DNA of 64,000 bases from Pseudomonas denitrificans (nom. rej.) (GTDB lineage Bacteria > Pseudomonadota > Gammaproteobacteria > Pseudomonadales > Pseudomonadaceae): contig NZ_CP043626.1 of NCBI RefSeq assembly GCF_008807415.1, positions 1,612,001-1,676,000 on the forward strand, given 5' to 3'. A program made the translations under genes and the position numbers. Below are positions 53,933 through 62,600 of this stretch, piece after piece. The stretch's first letter is position 1, and every line of letters begins with the position of its first letter. The notes under the pieces were generated by a model. That model had not been told where the DNA came from. It saw only the letters and a program-made list of their open reading frames with translations, and ran no database searches.

Positions 53933-55285
53933 TCAGACGAACAACGACAGCAGCAGGATGAACAGCAGGCCGACCACCGAGAGGATGGTTTCCATCGCCG
54001 TCCAGGTCTTGAAGGTCTCCATCACACTCATGTTGAAGTACTGCTTCACCAGCCAGAAACCGGCGTCGTTGACGTGGGACAGGATCAGCGAGCCGGCGCC
54101 GGTGGCGAGGACCAGCAGTTCGCGGTTGACGCCGGGGATCAGGTCGATGACCGGCACCACGATGCCGGCGCCGGTGATGGTGGCGACGGTGGCGGAGCCG
54201 GTGGCGATGCGGATCACCGCGGCCACCAGCCAGGCCAGGAGGATCGGCGAGATCTGTGCCTGCACCGCCATGTGGCCGATTACGTCGCCCACGCCGCTGG
54301 CGACCAGCATCTGTTTGAAGCCGCCGCCGGCACCGATGATCATCACGATGGCGGCGGTAGGCGCGAGGCTCTGGTCGAGCAGCTTGAGGATCTTCTTCGA
54401 ATCGAAGCCGCGGGCGTGGCCGAAGGTGTACAGCGACAGCAGCAGGGCCAGCAGCAGGGCGGTGATCGGGTGGCCGATCATGTCCAGCCAGGCGCGGATC
54501 ACGTGGCCGTCGGCGAGCATGACGTCGGCGAAGGTCTTGAGCAGCATCAGGAACACCGGCAGCAGCACGGTCAGCAGGGTGACGCCGAAGCTGGGCAGGT
54601 TGCTGGTGTCCGGTTCGTGGGCGATCTGCGCTACCAACTCTTCATTGGGCTGGCCGGGAATGTACTGGGCGATGAACTTGCCGAAGATCGGACCGGCGAT
54701 GGCGGCGGTGGGCAGGGCGACCAGCAGGCCGTAGAAGATGGTCTTGCCGATGTCCGCGCCGAACACGCCGATGGCCAGCAGCGGGCCCGGGTGCGGCGGC
54801 ACCAGGCCGTGTACGGCGGAGAGGCCGGCGAGCAGCGGGATGCCGATCTTGATCAGCGAGACGCCGCTGCGCCGGGCGACGATGAACACCAGCGGCACCA
54901 GCAGGATGAAGCCGATCTCGAAGAACAGCGGGATGCCGACCAGGAAGGCGGCGAGCATCATGGCCCAGTGCACGCGTTCCTTGCCGAAGGCGCGGATCAG
55001 GGTACGGGCGATCTGATCCGCGCCGCCGGACTCGGCCATCATCTTGCCGAGCATGGTGCCCAGGGCAAGGATGATGCCGACGAAGCCGAGCACGCCGCCG
55101 AAACCGTCCTGGAAGGATTTGACGATGGTCGCCACGGGCATGCCGGAGGTGAGGCCGAGGAAGCCGGCGGCGATGATCAGGGCGACGAAGGGGTGAATCT
55201 TGAAGCGGGTGATCAGCAGGATCAGGCCGATGATGGTGACCACCGCGTCCAGCAGCAGATAGGTGTTGTGGGACATGCCGAGCAT
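53933..55285 (-). CDS. gntP: Gluconate permease, GntP family
   Basis: 450 residues, about twelve to fourteen hydrophobic segments. Signature segments are HGLVPPHPGPLLAIGVFGAD, ESGGADQIARTLIRAFGKER, ATGSATVATITGAGIVVPVI and LSHVNDAGFWLVKQYFNMSV, as in E. coli GntP/GntT. It imports D-gluconate with protons. The ATG at 55285 follows AGGAGAGACCC. A perfect 14-bp GntR operator lies 57 bases upstream. It follows gntK on the same strand. Confidence 0.94.
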   Translation of the reverse strand: MLGMSHNTYLLLDAVVTIIGLILLITRFKIHPFVALIIAAGFLGLTSGMPVATIVKSFQDGFGGVLGFVGIILALGTMLGKMMAESGGADQIARTLIRAFGKERVHWAMMLAAFLVGIPLFFEIGFILLVPLVFIVARRSGVSLIKIGIPLLAGLSAVHGLVPPHPGPLLAIGVFGADIGKTIFYGLLVALPTAAIAGPIFGKFIAQYIPGQPNEELVAQIAHEPDTSNLPSFGVTLLTVLLPVFLMLLKTFADVMLADGHVIRAWLDMIGHPITALLLALLLSLYTFGHARGFDSKKILKLLDQSLAPTAAIVMIIGAGGGFKQMLVASGVGDVIGHMAVQAQISPILLAWLVAAVIRIATGSATVATITGAGIVVPVIDLIPGVNRELLVLATGAGSLILSHVNDAGFWLVKQYFNMSVMETFKTWTAMETILSVVGLLFILLLSLFV

Positions 55286-55342
55286 GGGTCTCTCCTGTTT
55301 TTGTCTTTGTGCCGGAGCGGCTCTTCTTTCTTGGATTAATCG

Positions 55343-55356
55343 AGATAGCGCTATCT
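55343..55356. promoter_or_regulatory. GntR operator upstream of gntP
   Basis: AGATAGCGCTATCT, a perfect 14-bp palindrome. It matches operators at 55918 and 56072. Confidence 0.82.
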
Positions 55357-55378
55357 TTCGATGGCAGGCGCTATTGCG

Positions 55379-55900
55379 TCAGTCGTTGGAGTGCTGTCGC
55401 CACCAGAGGTGTGCGGCTTCCGCCAGTTCGTCGAGCGGGCGGGTGGCGTCCAGGCTTAGGGTCAGCGGCTCGCTGGTCGGCACTTCGAGGGCGGCGAACT
55501 GGCTGTCGATCAGGCTCGCCGGCATGAAGTGGCCGGGGCGGGTGGCGACGCGCTGGGCGGCGGTTTCCGGGGTGAGTTCCAGGAACACCACGCCCAGGCC
55601 GGGCACGGCGCGGCGCAGGCGTTCGCGGTAGATGAGCTTGAGCGCGGAGCAGGTGAGCACGGGGCGCTGGCCGGCGGCGATGGCTTTCTGCAGCTGGGCG
55701 GCGAGGGTGTCGAGCCAGCCGGCGCGGTCCTCGTCGGTCAGCGGGATGCCGGCGCTCATCTTCTGGATGTTAGCTTCGGGGTGGAAGGAGTCGCCTTCAA
55801 TGGCGAACGCGCCGCTGCGCAGGCACAGGGCCTCGCTGACGCTGGACTTGCCGCATCCGGCGACACCCATGATGAGCACGGCATCGATGGCGGGGAGCAT
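55379..55900 (-). CDS. gntK: Gluconokinase
   Basis: 173 residues, the normal length of this kinase. P-loop IMGVAGCGKSSVSEALC at the N-terminus; EGDSFHPEANIQKMSAGIPL, TDEDR and VLTCSALKLIYRERLRR are diagnostic. It phosphorylates gluconate to 6-phosphogluconate, feeding the Entner-Doudoroff path. I place the start at 55900, because an 18-residue extension would begin inside the promoter and carry the GntR operator at 55918-55931. Confidence 0.94.
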   Translation of the reverse strand: MLPAIDAVLIMGVAGCGKSSVSEALCLRSGAFAIEGDSFHPEANIQKMSAGIPLTDEDRAGWLDTLAAQLQKAIAAGQRPVLTCSALKLIYRERLRRAVPGLGVVFLELTPETAAQRVATRPGHFMPASLIDSQFAALEVPTSEPLTLSLDATRPLDELAEAAHLWWRQHSND

Positions 55901-55917
55901 GCAGGGCCTCAGTGTTG

Positions 55918-55931
55918 AGACAGCGCTATCT
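55918..55931. promoter_or_regulatory. GntR operator upstream of gntK
   Basis: AGACAGCGCTATCT, 13 of 14 bases identical to the gntP operator, 18 bases before the gntK ATG. Confidence 0.8.
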
Positions 55932-56071
55932 TTGGTGGGCGTAACGAAAAGCATCGGCTGCCTCCGTATTCTTGTCATTCTAGTCGGTGTGTCCCGGTGC
56001 TCTCGGTGAGTATGTTTCACCGGCGGGCGAGGGGCGGCGGGAGCCGGCCTCAGGCAATTGCCCTGGCTGCG

Positions 56072-56085
56072 AGACAGCGCTACCT
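56072..56085. promoter_or_regulatory. GntR operator upstream of gntR
   Basis: AGACAGCGCTACCT, 12 of 14 bases identical to the gntP operator, 33 bases before the gntR ATG; implies autoregulation. Confidence 0.8.
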
Positions 56086-56118
56086 TAGTGCCTCGATTTT
56101 TGTTTGGCAAGCCGCCCG

Positions 56119-57162
56119 ATGACCGCTCAGAAGAACGATAAGAAAAACGACAGAAGCTCTCGCACCACCGGCAAACCCACCCTCAACGACGTGGCACGCA
56201 GTGCCGGCGTCAGCCCCATCACCGCCTCGCGAGCCCTGCGCGGCGTGAGCACGGTGGCCGAGGGGCTGGCGGAAAAGGTCCGCCAGGCCGCCGCCGACCT
56301 GGGCTACGTGGCCAACCCCGCCGCCCGCGCGCTGGCTTCCAAGCAGAGCCACAACATCGTGGTGCTGGTGCCTTCGCTGGCGAACCAGCTGTTCATCGAA
56401 ACCCTCGAAGCCATCCACGCGGTGATGCATCCGCGCGGCCTGGAAGTGCTGATCGGCAATTACCACTACTCCCGCGACGAAGAAGAGAACCTGCTGCGCA
56501 ACTATCTCGCGTACCAGCCGCGCGGCCTGTTGCTGACCGGCTTCGACCGCACCGAGAGCGCCCGCCGGATGATCGAGGCCAGCGGCGTGCCGGCGGTCTA
56601 CATGATGGACCTGGACCCCGGCGCGGGGCTGCATTGCGTGGGCTTCTCGCAGATTCGCGCAGGGGAGGCCGCGGCCAGACACCTGCTCAAGAGCGGGCGC
56701 AAGCGCCTGGCGTACATCGGCGCGCAACTGGACCAGCGCACCCTGCTGCGCGGCGAAGGTTACCGCCGCGCCCTGCAGCAGGCCGGCTGCTACGACCCGG
56801 CGCTGGAAGTCCTCACGCCGCGCCCATCCTCGGTGGGCCTGGGCGGCGAGCTGTTCCGCCAGCTGCTGGCCAGCCATCCGCAGGTGGAAGGCATCTTCTT
56901 CGGCAACGACGACCTGGCCCACGGCGCTCTGCTGGAAGCCATGCGCCACGGCATCCGCATCCCCGAGCAGGTGGCAGTGCTGGGCTTCAATGACCTGCCC
57001 AGCTCGGAATTCATGGTCCCGCGCCTCTCCAGCATCCGCACCCCACGCAAGGCCATCGGCACCCATGCGGCCGAGCGCCTGCTCGACCTGATCAACGACA
57101 AGCCGGTGAATGCGCCGGTGATGGACCTGGGGTTCGAATTGATGGTTCGCGAGAGCAGCTGA
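56119..57162 (+). CDS. gntR: Gluconate regulon repressor, LacI family
   Basis: 347 residues from ATG 56119. The LacI HTH is PTLNDVARSAGVSPITASRA, with hinge NPAARALASKQS. The periplasmic-binding-type domain (NIVVLVPSLANQLFIETLEA; GIFFGNDDLAHGALLEAMRH; VAVLGFNDLPSSEF) should bind gluconate or 6-phosphogluconate. It is divergent from gntK-gntP-gapN, and operators lie in front of gntR, gntK and gntP, so it probably represses all and is released by gluconate. Confidence 0.92.
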   Translation: MTAQKNDKKNDRSSRTTGKPTLNDVARSAGVSPITASRALRGVSTVAEGLAEKVRQAAADLGYVANPAARALASKQSHNIVVLVPSLANQLFIETLEAIHAVMHPRGLEVLIGNYHYSRDEEENLLRNYLAYQPRGLLLTGFDRTESARRMIEASGVPAVYMMDLDPGAGLHCVGFSQIRAGEAAARHLLKSGRKRLAYIGAQLDQRTLLRGEGYRRALQQAGCYDPALEVLTPRPSSVGLGGELFRQLLASHPQVEGIFFGNDDLAHGALLEAMRHGIRIPEQVAVLGFNDLPSSEFMVPRLSSIRTPRKAIGTHAAERLLDLINDKPVNAPVMDLGFELMVRESS

Positions 57163-57179
57163 CGCCCGCCGCAAGGATC

Positions 57180-57257
57180 GTAGGGCGCATAACGCGCCAG
57201 CGTTATCCGCCATCGGAGGTCGGCGGCGGATAACCTGTTCCAGGTTATGCGCCCTAC
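57180..57257. repeat. Intergenic palindrome, GTAGGGCG family (copy 4)
   Basis: GTAGGGCGCATAACGCGCCA, GCGTTATCCGCC at one end and CAGGTTATGCGCCCTAC at the other. Located after gntR. A half GTAGGATGG element follows at 57312-57344. Confidence 0.8.
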
Positions 57258-57377
57258 GGGGCGGGGCTCCGGCGCTCCTGCAGGTTGCACCGAGTCGCCG
57301 GGAGCCCCGTTGTAGGATGGTGTGGAGCGCAGCGATACCCATCGTTCCAGTGCGCAGACTGCAAACCCTTTGCGCAT

Positions 57378-57403
57378 AAAAAATGCCCGCTGGAGCAGCG
57401 GGC
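57378..57403 (-). terminator. Rho-independent terminator of the aau operon
   Basis: Minus strand: GCCCGCTG-CTC-CAGCGGGC (8-bp perfect stem, 3-base loop) followed by ATTTTTT. It is 53 bases after the cytochrome c stop. Confidence 0.9.
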
Positions 57404-57455
57404 GTAGTGCGGAGGCAAAGCTGTTTCCCGGCGGGCAAGCCACCGGAGCAATCAC

Positions 57456-57983
57456 TCAGTACGCATCGCTCATCCCATCGGTGATGGTGATGCCCTGCTT
57501 GCGCATTTCCTGGATCAGCCCGGCGCGGGTGCCCGGCAGGTTGAGCAGGGCCTGGTAGCGCGTGGCTTTGACTTCCTCGGCGGTATAGGGCTTGAACTCG
57601 GCGGGCATGCTGTCGCCGGCCATGCCCTCCTTGCGCAGCAGCCAGTTGAGCAGGTCGGCCAGTTGCGCGTCGTTCAGCGCGGACTGGGACATGCCCGGCA
57701 CGCGCACGAGGAATTGCCGGCCACCGTCCACCTTCAGGAAGTTGCCGACGAAGCCGTGCAGGCGCGGCGTGTCGTTGGCCTTGCTGCCGCTGCCTTCGGT
57801 GAGATGGCAGCCGGCGCATTGCAGCTGGTAGTTGGTGGCCGGGGTGTAGCTTTGCTGGGAGATCGGCTTCTGCACCTCCTCGTTGCCGGGCGCCGGGCGC
57901 TGGTGCGGATCGGGGATCGCACGGGCCTGAGCGATGGGGGCGACCAGACTGCAGAGCAGGGCGCCGACAACGAGACTGCGCAT
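57456..57983 (-). CDS. Mono-haem cytochrome c of the aromatic amine dehydrogenase operon
   Basis: 175 residues from ATG 57983 with a signal peptide (MRSLVVGALLCSLVAPIAQA). A single haem site CAGCH sits in YQLQCAGCHLTEGSG, with a distal methionine likely in VPGMSQSALNDAQLADLLNW. It corresponds to the monohaem cytochrome gene that follows aauBEDA in the described Alcaligenes cluster. It may accept electrons from the TTQ enzyme or act in TTQ maturation. Last gene of the operon, before a strong terminator. Confidence 0.85.
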   Translation of the reverse strand: MRSLVVGALLCSLVAPIAQARAIPDPHQRPAPGNEEVQKPISQQSYTPATNYQLQCAGCHLTEGSGSKANDTPRLHGFVGNFLKVDGGRQFLVRVPGMSQSALNDAQLADLLNWLLRKEGMAGDSMPAEFKPYTAEEVKATRYQALLNLPGTRAGLIQEMRKQGITITDGMSDAY

Positions 57984-58000
57984 GGGCTTTTCTCCCGACT

Positions 58001-58522
58001 TCAGACCGCGACGCCGCGGATGATGGTGACGGTGCAGTTGTAGATGCGCGATTCCGCGCCCAGGCACCAGTTGACGTCGTTGTTGTTGAACGGACGGTAC
58101 AGCGGTTCCTCGCTCTCGTTGCGGGTACAGGCGCACTGGGAGCAGCTGTGCTTACCGCAGCAGTCGTTGTAGGAAATGATGTAGTCCTTGCCGTCCGCCG
58201 GGTTGCGGCAGGTGCCGATCCAGGTCACTTGCGAGGCATCGGTGCCGGGCGGGCAGGAGGTGGTGGTGCCGCCGCAGCAGGTGCAGAGGAAGCCGTCGAT
58301 GGAGCAGTAGCGCCAGTAGTCGCAGCTGTTCGGGTCGCCCGGATCGCCGGCCTTGGGTGCCTCGGCGGCCAGGGCCTTGGAGGTGCGATCGATCGGCAGG
58401 ATGATCGGCAGGGCGGCGCCGGCCACCAGCAGCGAGCCGAAGCGGCCCAGCAGCTTGCGCCGCGAGGTGACGTTGGCCACCTGGCGGGAGGAGCGCTCGA
58501 ACAGGTTGTCGAGGAATTTCAT
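58001..58522 (-). CDS. aauA: Aromatic amine dehydrogenase small (TTQ) subunit
   Basis: 173 residues. Twin-arginine signal TSRRKLLGRFGSLLVAGAAL. The mature protein is Cys-rich, forming disulphides: SCDYWRYCSIDGFLCTCCGG, WIGTCRNPADGKDYI, YNDCCGKHSCSQCAC. The two tryptophans that make tryptophan tryptophylquinone are in VTWIGTC and NDVNWC. CTCCGGTTTSCPPG and NDVNWC are closer to aromatic amine than to methylamine dehydrogenase, from memory of both sequences. The enzyme deaminates amines such as tyramine or phenethylamine in the periplasm. Confidence 0.88.
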   Translation of the reverse strand: MKFLDNLFERSSRQVANVTSRRKLLGRFGSLLVAGAALPIILPIDRTSKALAAEAPKAGDPGDPNSCDYWRYCSIDGFLCTCCGGTTTSCPPGTDASQVTWIGTCRNPADGKDYIISYNDCCGKHSCSQCACTRNESEEPLYRPFNNNDVNWCLGAESRIYNCTVTIIRGVAV

Positions 58523-58539
58523 TCTTGTTCTCTCCGTGA

Positions 58540-59166
58540 TCAGTGGCTGTGGCCGTGGCTGGCGTCGTGGGTGTGCACGTGGCCGGTGCCATTCATGTAC
58601 TGCTGCAGGGTGGCGCTGCCCAGGTGCTCGACCTCGAACAGGCTGTCCAGGTGCTCACGGGAGTTCACCAGGCCCTTGGCGCGCAGGATGCCCTTGCTGT
58701 CGATCAGCGCGGCGTAGGGCAGCTTGCCGATCTGGTAGGTCATGCCGACTTCCGGGCCGACCACGTAGGCGGATTTCTCCAGGCCGTGCTCGGCGATCAG
58801 CGCCTGCTGGGCGGCCATGTCGCCGTCGCTGACGTAGATCACTTCCAGCTCGCCGGCCTTGTCCTTGGCGATGGATTTGATCGCCGGCAGCAGCGATTTG
58901 CAGATCGGGCAGGTCGGCGAGAGGAAGAACAGCAGCTGGCCGCGCTCGCTTTCATAGCCGAAGTTGACCGGACGACCGTGGCGGTCGGCGGCGGTGACTT
59001 TCGGTGCGGGCTCGTTGACCGCCACGCCCTTGTCGACCATCAGCGCACCGGCCGGCGCGATGCGGCCGTGGAGGACGCCGATCTGGCGCACCAGCGCCAT
59101 GACGGTGAAGGCGAGGGCGATGAGCAGCACCCAGAGAAGAATGTTGGAAACGATCAGACCTTCCAT
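58540..59166 (-). CDS. aauD: Amine dehydrogenase accessory protein MauD/AauD-like
   Basis: 208 residues from ATG 59166. One N-terminal membrane helix (NILLWVLLIALAFTVMALV) and a periplasmic thioredoxin-like domain with active site CPICK in LFFLSPTCPICKSLLPAIKS. It probably forms or isomerises the many disulphides of the small subunit. The C-terminus is His-rich (HVHTHDASHGHSH), possibly a metal-binding tail, not a core MauD feature I recall. Third gene, 4 bases after aauE. Confidence 0.88.
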   Translation of the reverse strand: MEGLIVSNILLWVLLIALAFTVMALVRQIGVLHGRIAPAGALMVDKGVAVNEPAPKVTAADRHGRPVNFGYESERGQLLFFLSPTCPICKSLLPAIKSIAKDKAGELEVIYVSDGDMAAQQALIAEHGLEKSAYVVGPEVGMTYQIGKLPYAALIDSKGILRAKGLVNSREHLDSLFEVEHLGSATLQQYMNGTGHVHTHDASHGHSH

Positions 59167-59170
59167 TTGT

Positions 59171-59710
59171 TCACCTTCCGATGAGTTTGAGCAGGCGGGG
59201 ATGATTGGCCAGCAGGCCATCGGCCGCGGCATACAGGAGCAGGGCGACAGCGCTGGCGGCGAGGATCACGAAGGCGTCGAACACGCCCATCTCGCGAGCC
59301 TGCGGAGCGCAGGAGGCGATCAGGGCGAGCGCGGCGATGATCGCGTTGCGCAGCAGCAGTACCGGGCGCAGCGGTTGCATCTGGCCGGGGCCGGAGCAGC
59401 CGCAGTCGATGTCGCGGCGCCCGCGCCAGAGGTTGATGCCGATGGCGCCGGCATAGAACAGGATCAGCGCCGTGGCGACCAGGGCCGCGCCGTGGCGGCT
59501 CGCCGGTACCAGCAGGGCGAAGGCGACGATGCCTTCGACCACCGGCAGCACGCGGGCCACCGGGCCGACCAGCGAGGCCGGCAGCAGGCCGTAGTCTTCG
59601 ACCTGGCGGGCGAAGCGCATCGGCGCGCGCAGCTTGTGGCTGGCGGCGCTGGCGAGCAGCACCGCAACGGCCACCGCACTGGCGATGATCAGGATCGGAT
59701 CGGAAAACAT
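59171..59710 (-). CDS. aauE: Amine dehydrogenase accessory membrane protein MauE/AauE-like
   Basis: 179 residues with four to five membrane helices. MauE/DoxX features include SAASHKLRAPMRFARQVEDY, GLLPASLVGPVARVLPVVEG and DCGCSGPGQ. The conserved cysteine pair in DCGC is thought to exchange electrons with MauD for disulphide formation. Second gene, between the large subunit and aauD. Confidence 0.88.
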   Translation of the reverse strand: MFSDPILIIASAVAVAVLLASAASHKLRAPMRFARQVEDYGLLPASLVGPVARVLPVVEGIVAFALLVPASRHGAALVATALILFYAGAIGINLWRGRRDIDCGCSGPGQMQPLRPVLLLRNAIIAALALIASCAPQAREMGVFDAFVILAASAVALLLYAAADGLLANHPRLLKLIGR

Positions 59711-59732
59711 ATCCGTACCTCTCGGGGTGGTT

Positions 59733-60878
59733 TTAGTGGCTCAGGACCAGGATCGGCGTCTTGGCGATCTTGTCCATGGCGCCGTTGTACTTGCCGGTCT
59801 TCAGGTCGAAGATCTGCAGGCCGCCTTCGATGTCGGTGCCCAGCAGCAGCGGCTTGTCGTCCGTGGTGGCATGCAGGCTCCACACCGGCTTGGGCGCTTC
59901 CAGGGTGCCGATCTTCTTCTGCGTCTTCAGGTCGTAGACCCAGATGAACGGGCTCGGGTCTTCCCATTTGCCGGCGCTGTGCTCTTCATGCATCAGCACG
60001 TACATGCGGTTGAGCTTGGGCGCTACGGCCATCAGCTGCCAGCCGCCGGTGCCCCAGCCTTTCTTGCGTTCCTCGTCGGTGGTCAGCGACCAGCTCGGCA
60101 GCATCTTCGGCTTGTCGCCGGAAACGTCCACCGGCTTGACCATGCCGTCGGTGGTCACGAAGAAGTAGGTCTCGCCCACGGCCAGGCCGCGTTCGTTGAG
60201 CTTCTCCTTGTTCGGATCGAAGAACGGAGTCTGGCTGCGGCCGGTTTCCTTGCCGTCGTCACCGATTTTGGTGATCTGCAGTTGGCCGTCACCGCACAGC
60301 GAGGCGAAGGCGCGCTTGCCGACCGGGTAGTTGAGCACGCAGCCGCTGATGGCGATTTCGCTGGCGACCTTCTTCTCCTGGGTGTCGACCACGGTGACCG
60401 AAGTGGACGGGGTGAAGTTGTAGATGTAGACGAAGCGATCGTCGGAGCTCGCGCCCAGGGCGTACTTCTGGGTCAGGATCGAGGCGCGCTTGGCCGGGAT
60501 TTCCACTTCCCACTTCGGACGCAGGTTCGAGGTGTCCCAGGCGGTCAGCACGTCGGTGCGCACGCCGCGGGTGCCACGGGAGTAGAAGGTGTCGGCGGAG
60601 TACAGGGTCTTCGCATCGTGGCTCAGGGTGGACGGAGCGACGAAGCCGGTGCTGACCATGCCGAGCATCTTCTTCTGCTCGGGGTCGACCACGGTGACGC
60701 GGCCGGCGATGAAGTTCTCGAACTCCACGTCGACGATGTAGGCGCGGTGCGGCGAGGGCGGGAACGGCAAGACGGTCTCACCGATGCTCTCGGTCGGCAG
60801 CTCGGCGTGCGCTGCGCCCATCGCGAGGCACGTGCTCAGCGCGAGGACCGATGGAGCGAGGAACCTGGCGACGCTCAT
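59733..60878 (-). CDS. aauB: Aromatic amine dehydrogenase large (beta-propeller) subunit
   Basis: 381 residues from ATG 60878 with a signal peptide (LAPSVLALSTCLAMGAAHAE). The seven-bladed propeller shows in repeated VTVVD, VYDLKTQKKIGTL and IFDLKTGKYNG blade ends, and the first mature segment HRAYIVDVEFENFIAGRVTV is family-typical. It packs around two small subunits in an alpha2beta2 enzyme. First gene of aauBEDA-cytochrome. A 75-residue upstream extension of the frame lies in the promoter region and is not used. Confidence 0.88.
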   Translation of the reverse strand: MSVARFLAPSVLALSTCLAMGAAHAELPTESIGETVLPFPPSPHRAYIVDVEFENFIAGRVTVVDPEQKKMLGMVSTGFVAPSTLSHDAKTLYSADTFYSRGTRGVRTDVLTAWDTSNLRPKWEVEIPAKRASILTQKYALGASSDDRFVYIYNFTPSTSVTVVDTQEKKVASEIAISGCVLNYPVGKRAFASLCGDGQLQITKIGDDGKETGRSQTPFFDPNKEKLNERGLAVGETYFFVTTDGMVKPVDVSGDKPKMLPSWSLTTDEERKKGWGTGGWQLMAVAPKLNRMYVLMHEEHSAGKWEDPSPFIWVYDLKTQKKIGTLEAPKPVWSLHATTDDKPLLLGTDIEGGLQIFDLKTGKYNGAMDKIAKTPILVLSH

Positions 60879-61161
60879 TGGCGGGTACTCCCTTTTTCTT
60901 GTTGGCGGGCTATCGGTTGTTATCGGGCCGTCTGCCAGGGGCGGACAGCGGACGGAACATTGAGGAGAGTCTGCCTGCGTCGGTTTGCAGCGGACTTGTT
61001 GTCCGTGCCATTTCCTTGTCTGGGGGTGACAGGGTGTCGCAGGGAGAAAGTGCAGACTGCCGTTGCGTTTGGAGGCGGGAAATCCGCCGAACGGCACAGA
61101 CATGGATCAAGGCTTCGTCAGGTTTTGGTGCGAAAAAGCTGCATCGTGCCCCGAAAATCCG

Positions 61162-61235
61162 CACAATGCACATTTGAGCTATCTTGAAACGCCGTAACAC
61201 CCACCGGAAGTGTGCATTGTGAACAGTTCACAATG
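61162..61235. promoter_or_regulatory. Nested dyads upstream of codB
   Basis: CATTGTGAAC-A-GTTCACAATG (61215-61235) is a perfect 10-bp inverted repeat. In addition CACAATGCACA (61162-61172) is the exact inverse of TGTGCATTGTG (61211-61221), 38 bases apart. CACAATG thus occurs three times. Likely operator array for the PucR-type regulator encoded downstream. The rest of 60879-61161 shows no gene. Confidence 0.6.
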
Positions 61236-61340
61236 TTCGACATGCTCAAAATTTCCGCGTCGTTCCTGATTGGCTTTTCCGGCCCGCTATTTGCGTTGTG
61301 CCGGGAGTCCTCAACCAATCCTCGCGGAGATCCCCCCTCG

Positions 61341-62600
61341 ATGAGTTCCCCCAGTGAGTTCCCCCTGAGCGCCACGCCCAGGGAAGGGCGCAAAGGCCTG
61401 CTGCCCATCGCCATGGTTCTGTTCAGCTTCACCTTCTTCACCGGCACCATGTTCGCCGGCGGCAAGATCGGCATGGCCTTCGACTTCGTCGACATGCTCT
61501 GGGTCGCCTTCATCGGTAACGTGTTGCTCGCCATCTACGCCGCCGCCCTGGGCCTGATCGCCTCGCGCAGCGGCCTGAACACCGTGCTGATGGGGCGCTT
61601 CTGCTTCGGCGAGCGCGGTAGCAAGCTGTCCGACTTCCTCCTCGGCTTCGCCGAACTGGGCTGGTACGCCTGGGGCACCGCCACCGTGGCCATCGTGCTG
61701 GTGAAGATGCTGTCCCTGCCGGAGTGGCTGAACATCCCGCTGATGGTGGTCTTCGGCCTGCTGTTCTCGGTCACCGCGATCATCGGCTTCAAGGGCCTGG
61801 ACATCATGTCCCGCGTGTCGGTGCCGCTGATGTTCATCCTGCTGGTGGCGTCCATGGTCATCGCGACCAACCACGCCGGTGGCTGGAGCGGCCTGCTGGC
61901 GAAGGAACCGAGCCAGACCCTGACCTTCTCCGCCGCCGTGACCATGGTCTTCGGCACCTTCGCCAGCGGCGCGACCCAGGCCACCAACTGGACCCGCATG
62001 GCCCGCAGCGGGCGCATCGCGGTGATCGCCAGCGTGGTCGCGTTCCTCATCGGCAACGGCCTGATGATCGTCGCCGGCGCCTGGTGCGCCATCGTCTACC
62101 AGAACGCCGACATCGTCGAAGTGATGGTGCTGCAGGGCCTGTCCTTCGCTGCGGTGATCATGCTCTGCCTGAACCTGTGGACCATCCAGGGCCCGACCAT
62201 CTACAACGTCTCCGCCGCCGCCTGCCACCTGGTGCGCAGCGAGCGTCGCCGCACCATGACCCTGCTGGCCGCCGGCATCGGCATCATCCTCGCCATCGGC
62301 GGCATGTACGAATGGCTGATCCCGTTCCTGGTGCTGCTGGGCTCGATCATCCCGCCGCTGGGTGGCGTGATCATGGCCGACTACTGGTACCGCAACCGCG
62401 GTGAATACCCGGCGCTGGTGGGTAGCCACATTCCGGCGTTCAATGTCACCGGCCTGGTGTCCTACGCGGTCGGAGCAGGCCTGGCCTACGCCTCGCCGTG
62501 GATCGCACCGCTGGTGGGTATTGCCGCTTCCGCGATCTGCTACATCGTCCTCACCGAAGTCACCCGCGCCCGTGCGCCGGTGACCGAGCCGCGCGCTTGA
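61341..62600 (+). CDS. codB: Cytosine permease (NCS1 family)
   Basis: 419 residues from ATG 61341, about twelve membrane helices. NCS1 features: GTMFAGGKIGMAFDFVDMLW, GRFCFGERGSKLSDFLLGFA, ELGWYAWGTATVAIVL, TQATNWTRMARSGR and WTIQGPTIYNVSAA. It imports cytosine, or a related purine/pyrimidine base. Its stop overlaps the TTG start of the following regulator, and codA follows, so transport and deamination of cytosine are co-expressed. The 43-residue upstream extension contains the operator region and is excluded. Confidence 0.9.
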   Translation: MSSPSEFPLSATPREGRKGLLPIAMVLFSFTFFTGTMFAGGKIGMAFDFVDMLWVAFIGNVLLAIYAAALGLIASRSGLNTVLMGRFCFGERGSKLSDFLLGFAELGWYAWGTATVAIVLVKMLSLPEWLNIPLMVVFGLLFSVTAIIGFKGLDIMSRVSVPLMFILLVASMVIATNHAGGWSGLLAKEPSQTLTFSAAVTMVFGTFASGATQATNWTRMARSGRIAVIASVVAFLIGNGLMIVAGAWCAIVYQNADIVEVMVLQGLSFAAVIMLCLNLWTIQGPTIYNVSAAACHLVRSERRRTMTLLAAGIGIILAIGGMYEWLIPFLVLLGSIIPPLGGVIMADYWYRNRGEYPALVGSHIPAFNVTGLVSYAVGAGLAYASPWIAPLVGIAASAICYIVLTEVTRARAPVTEPRA

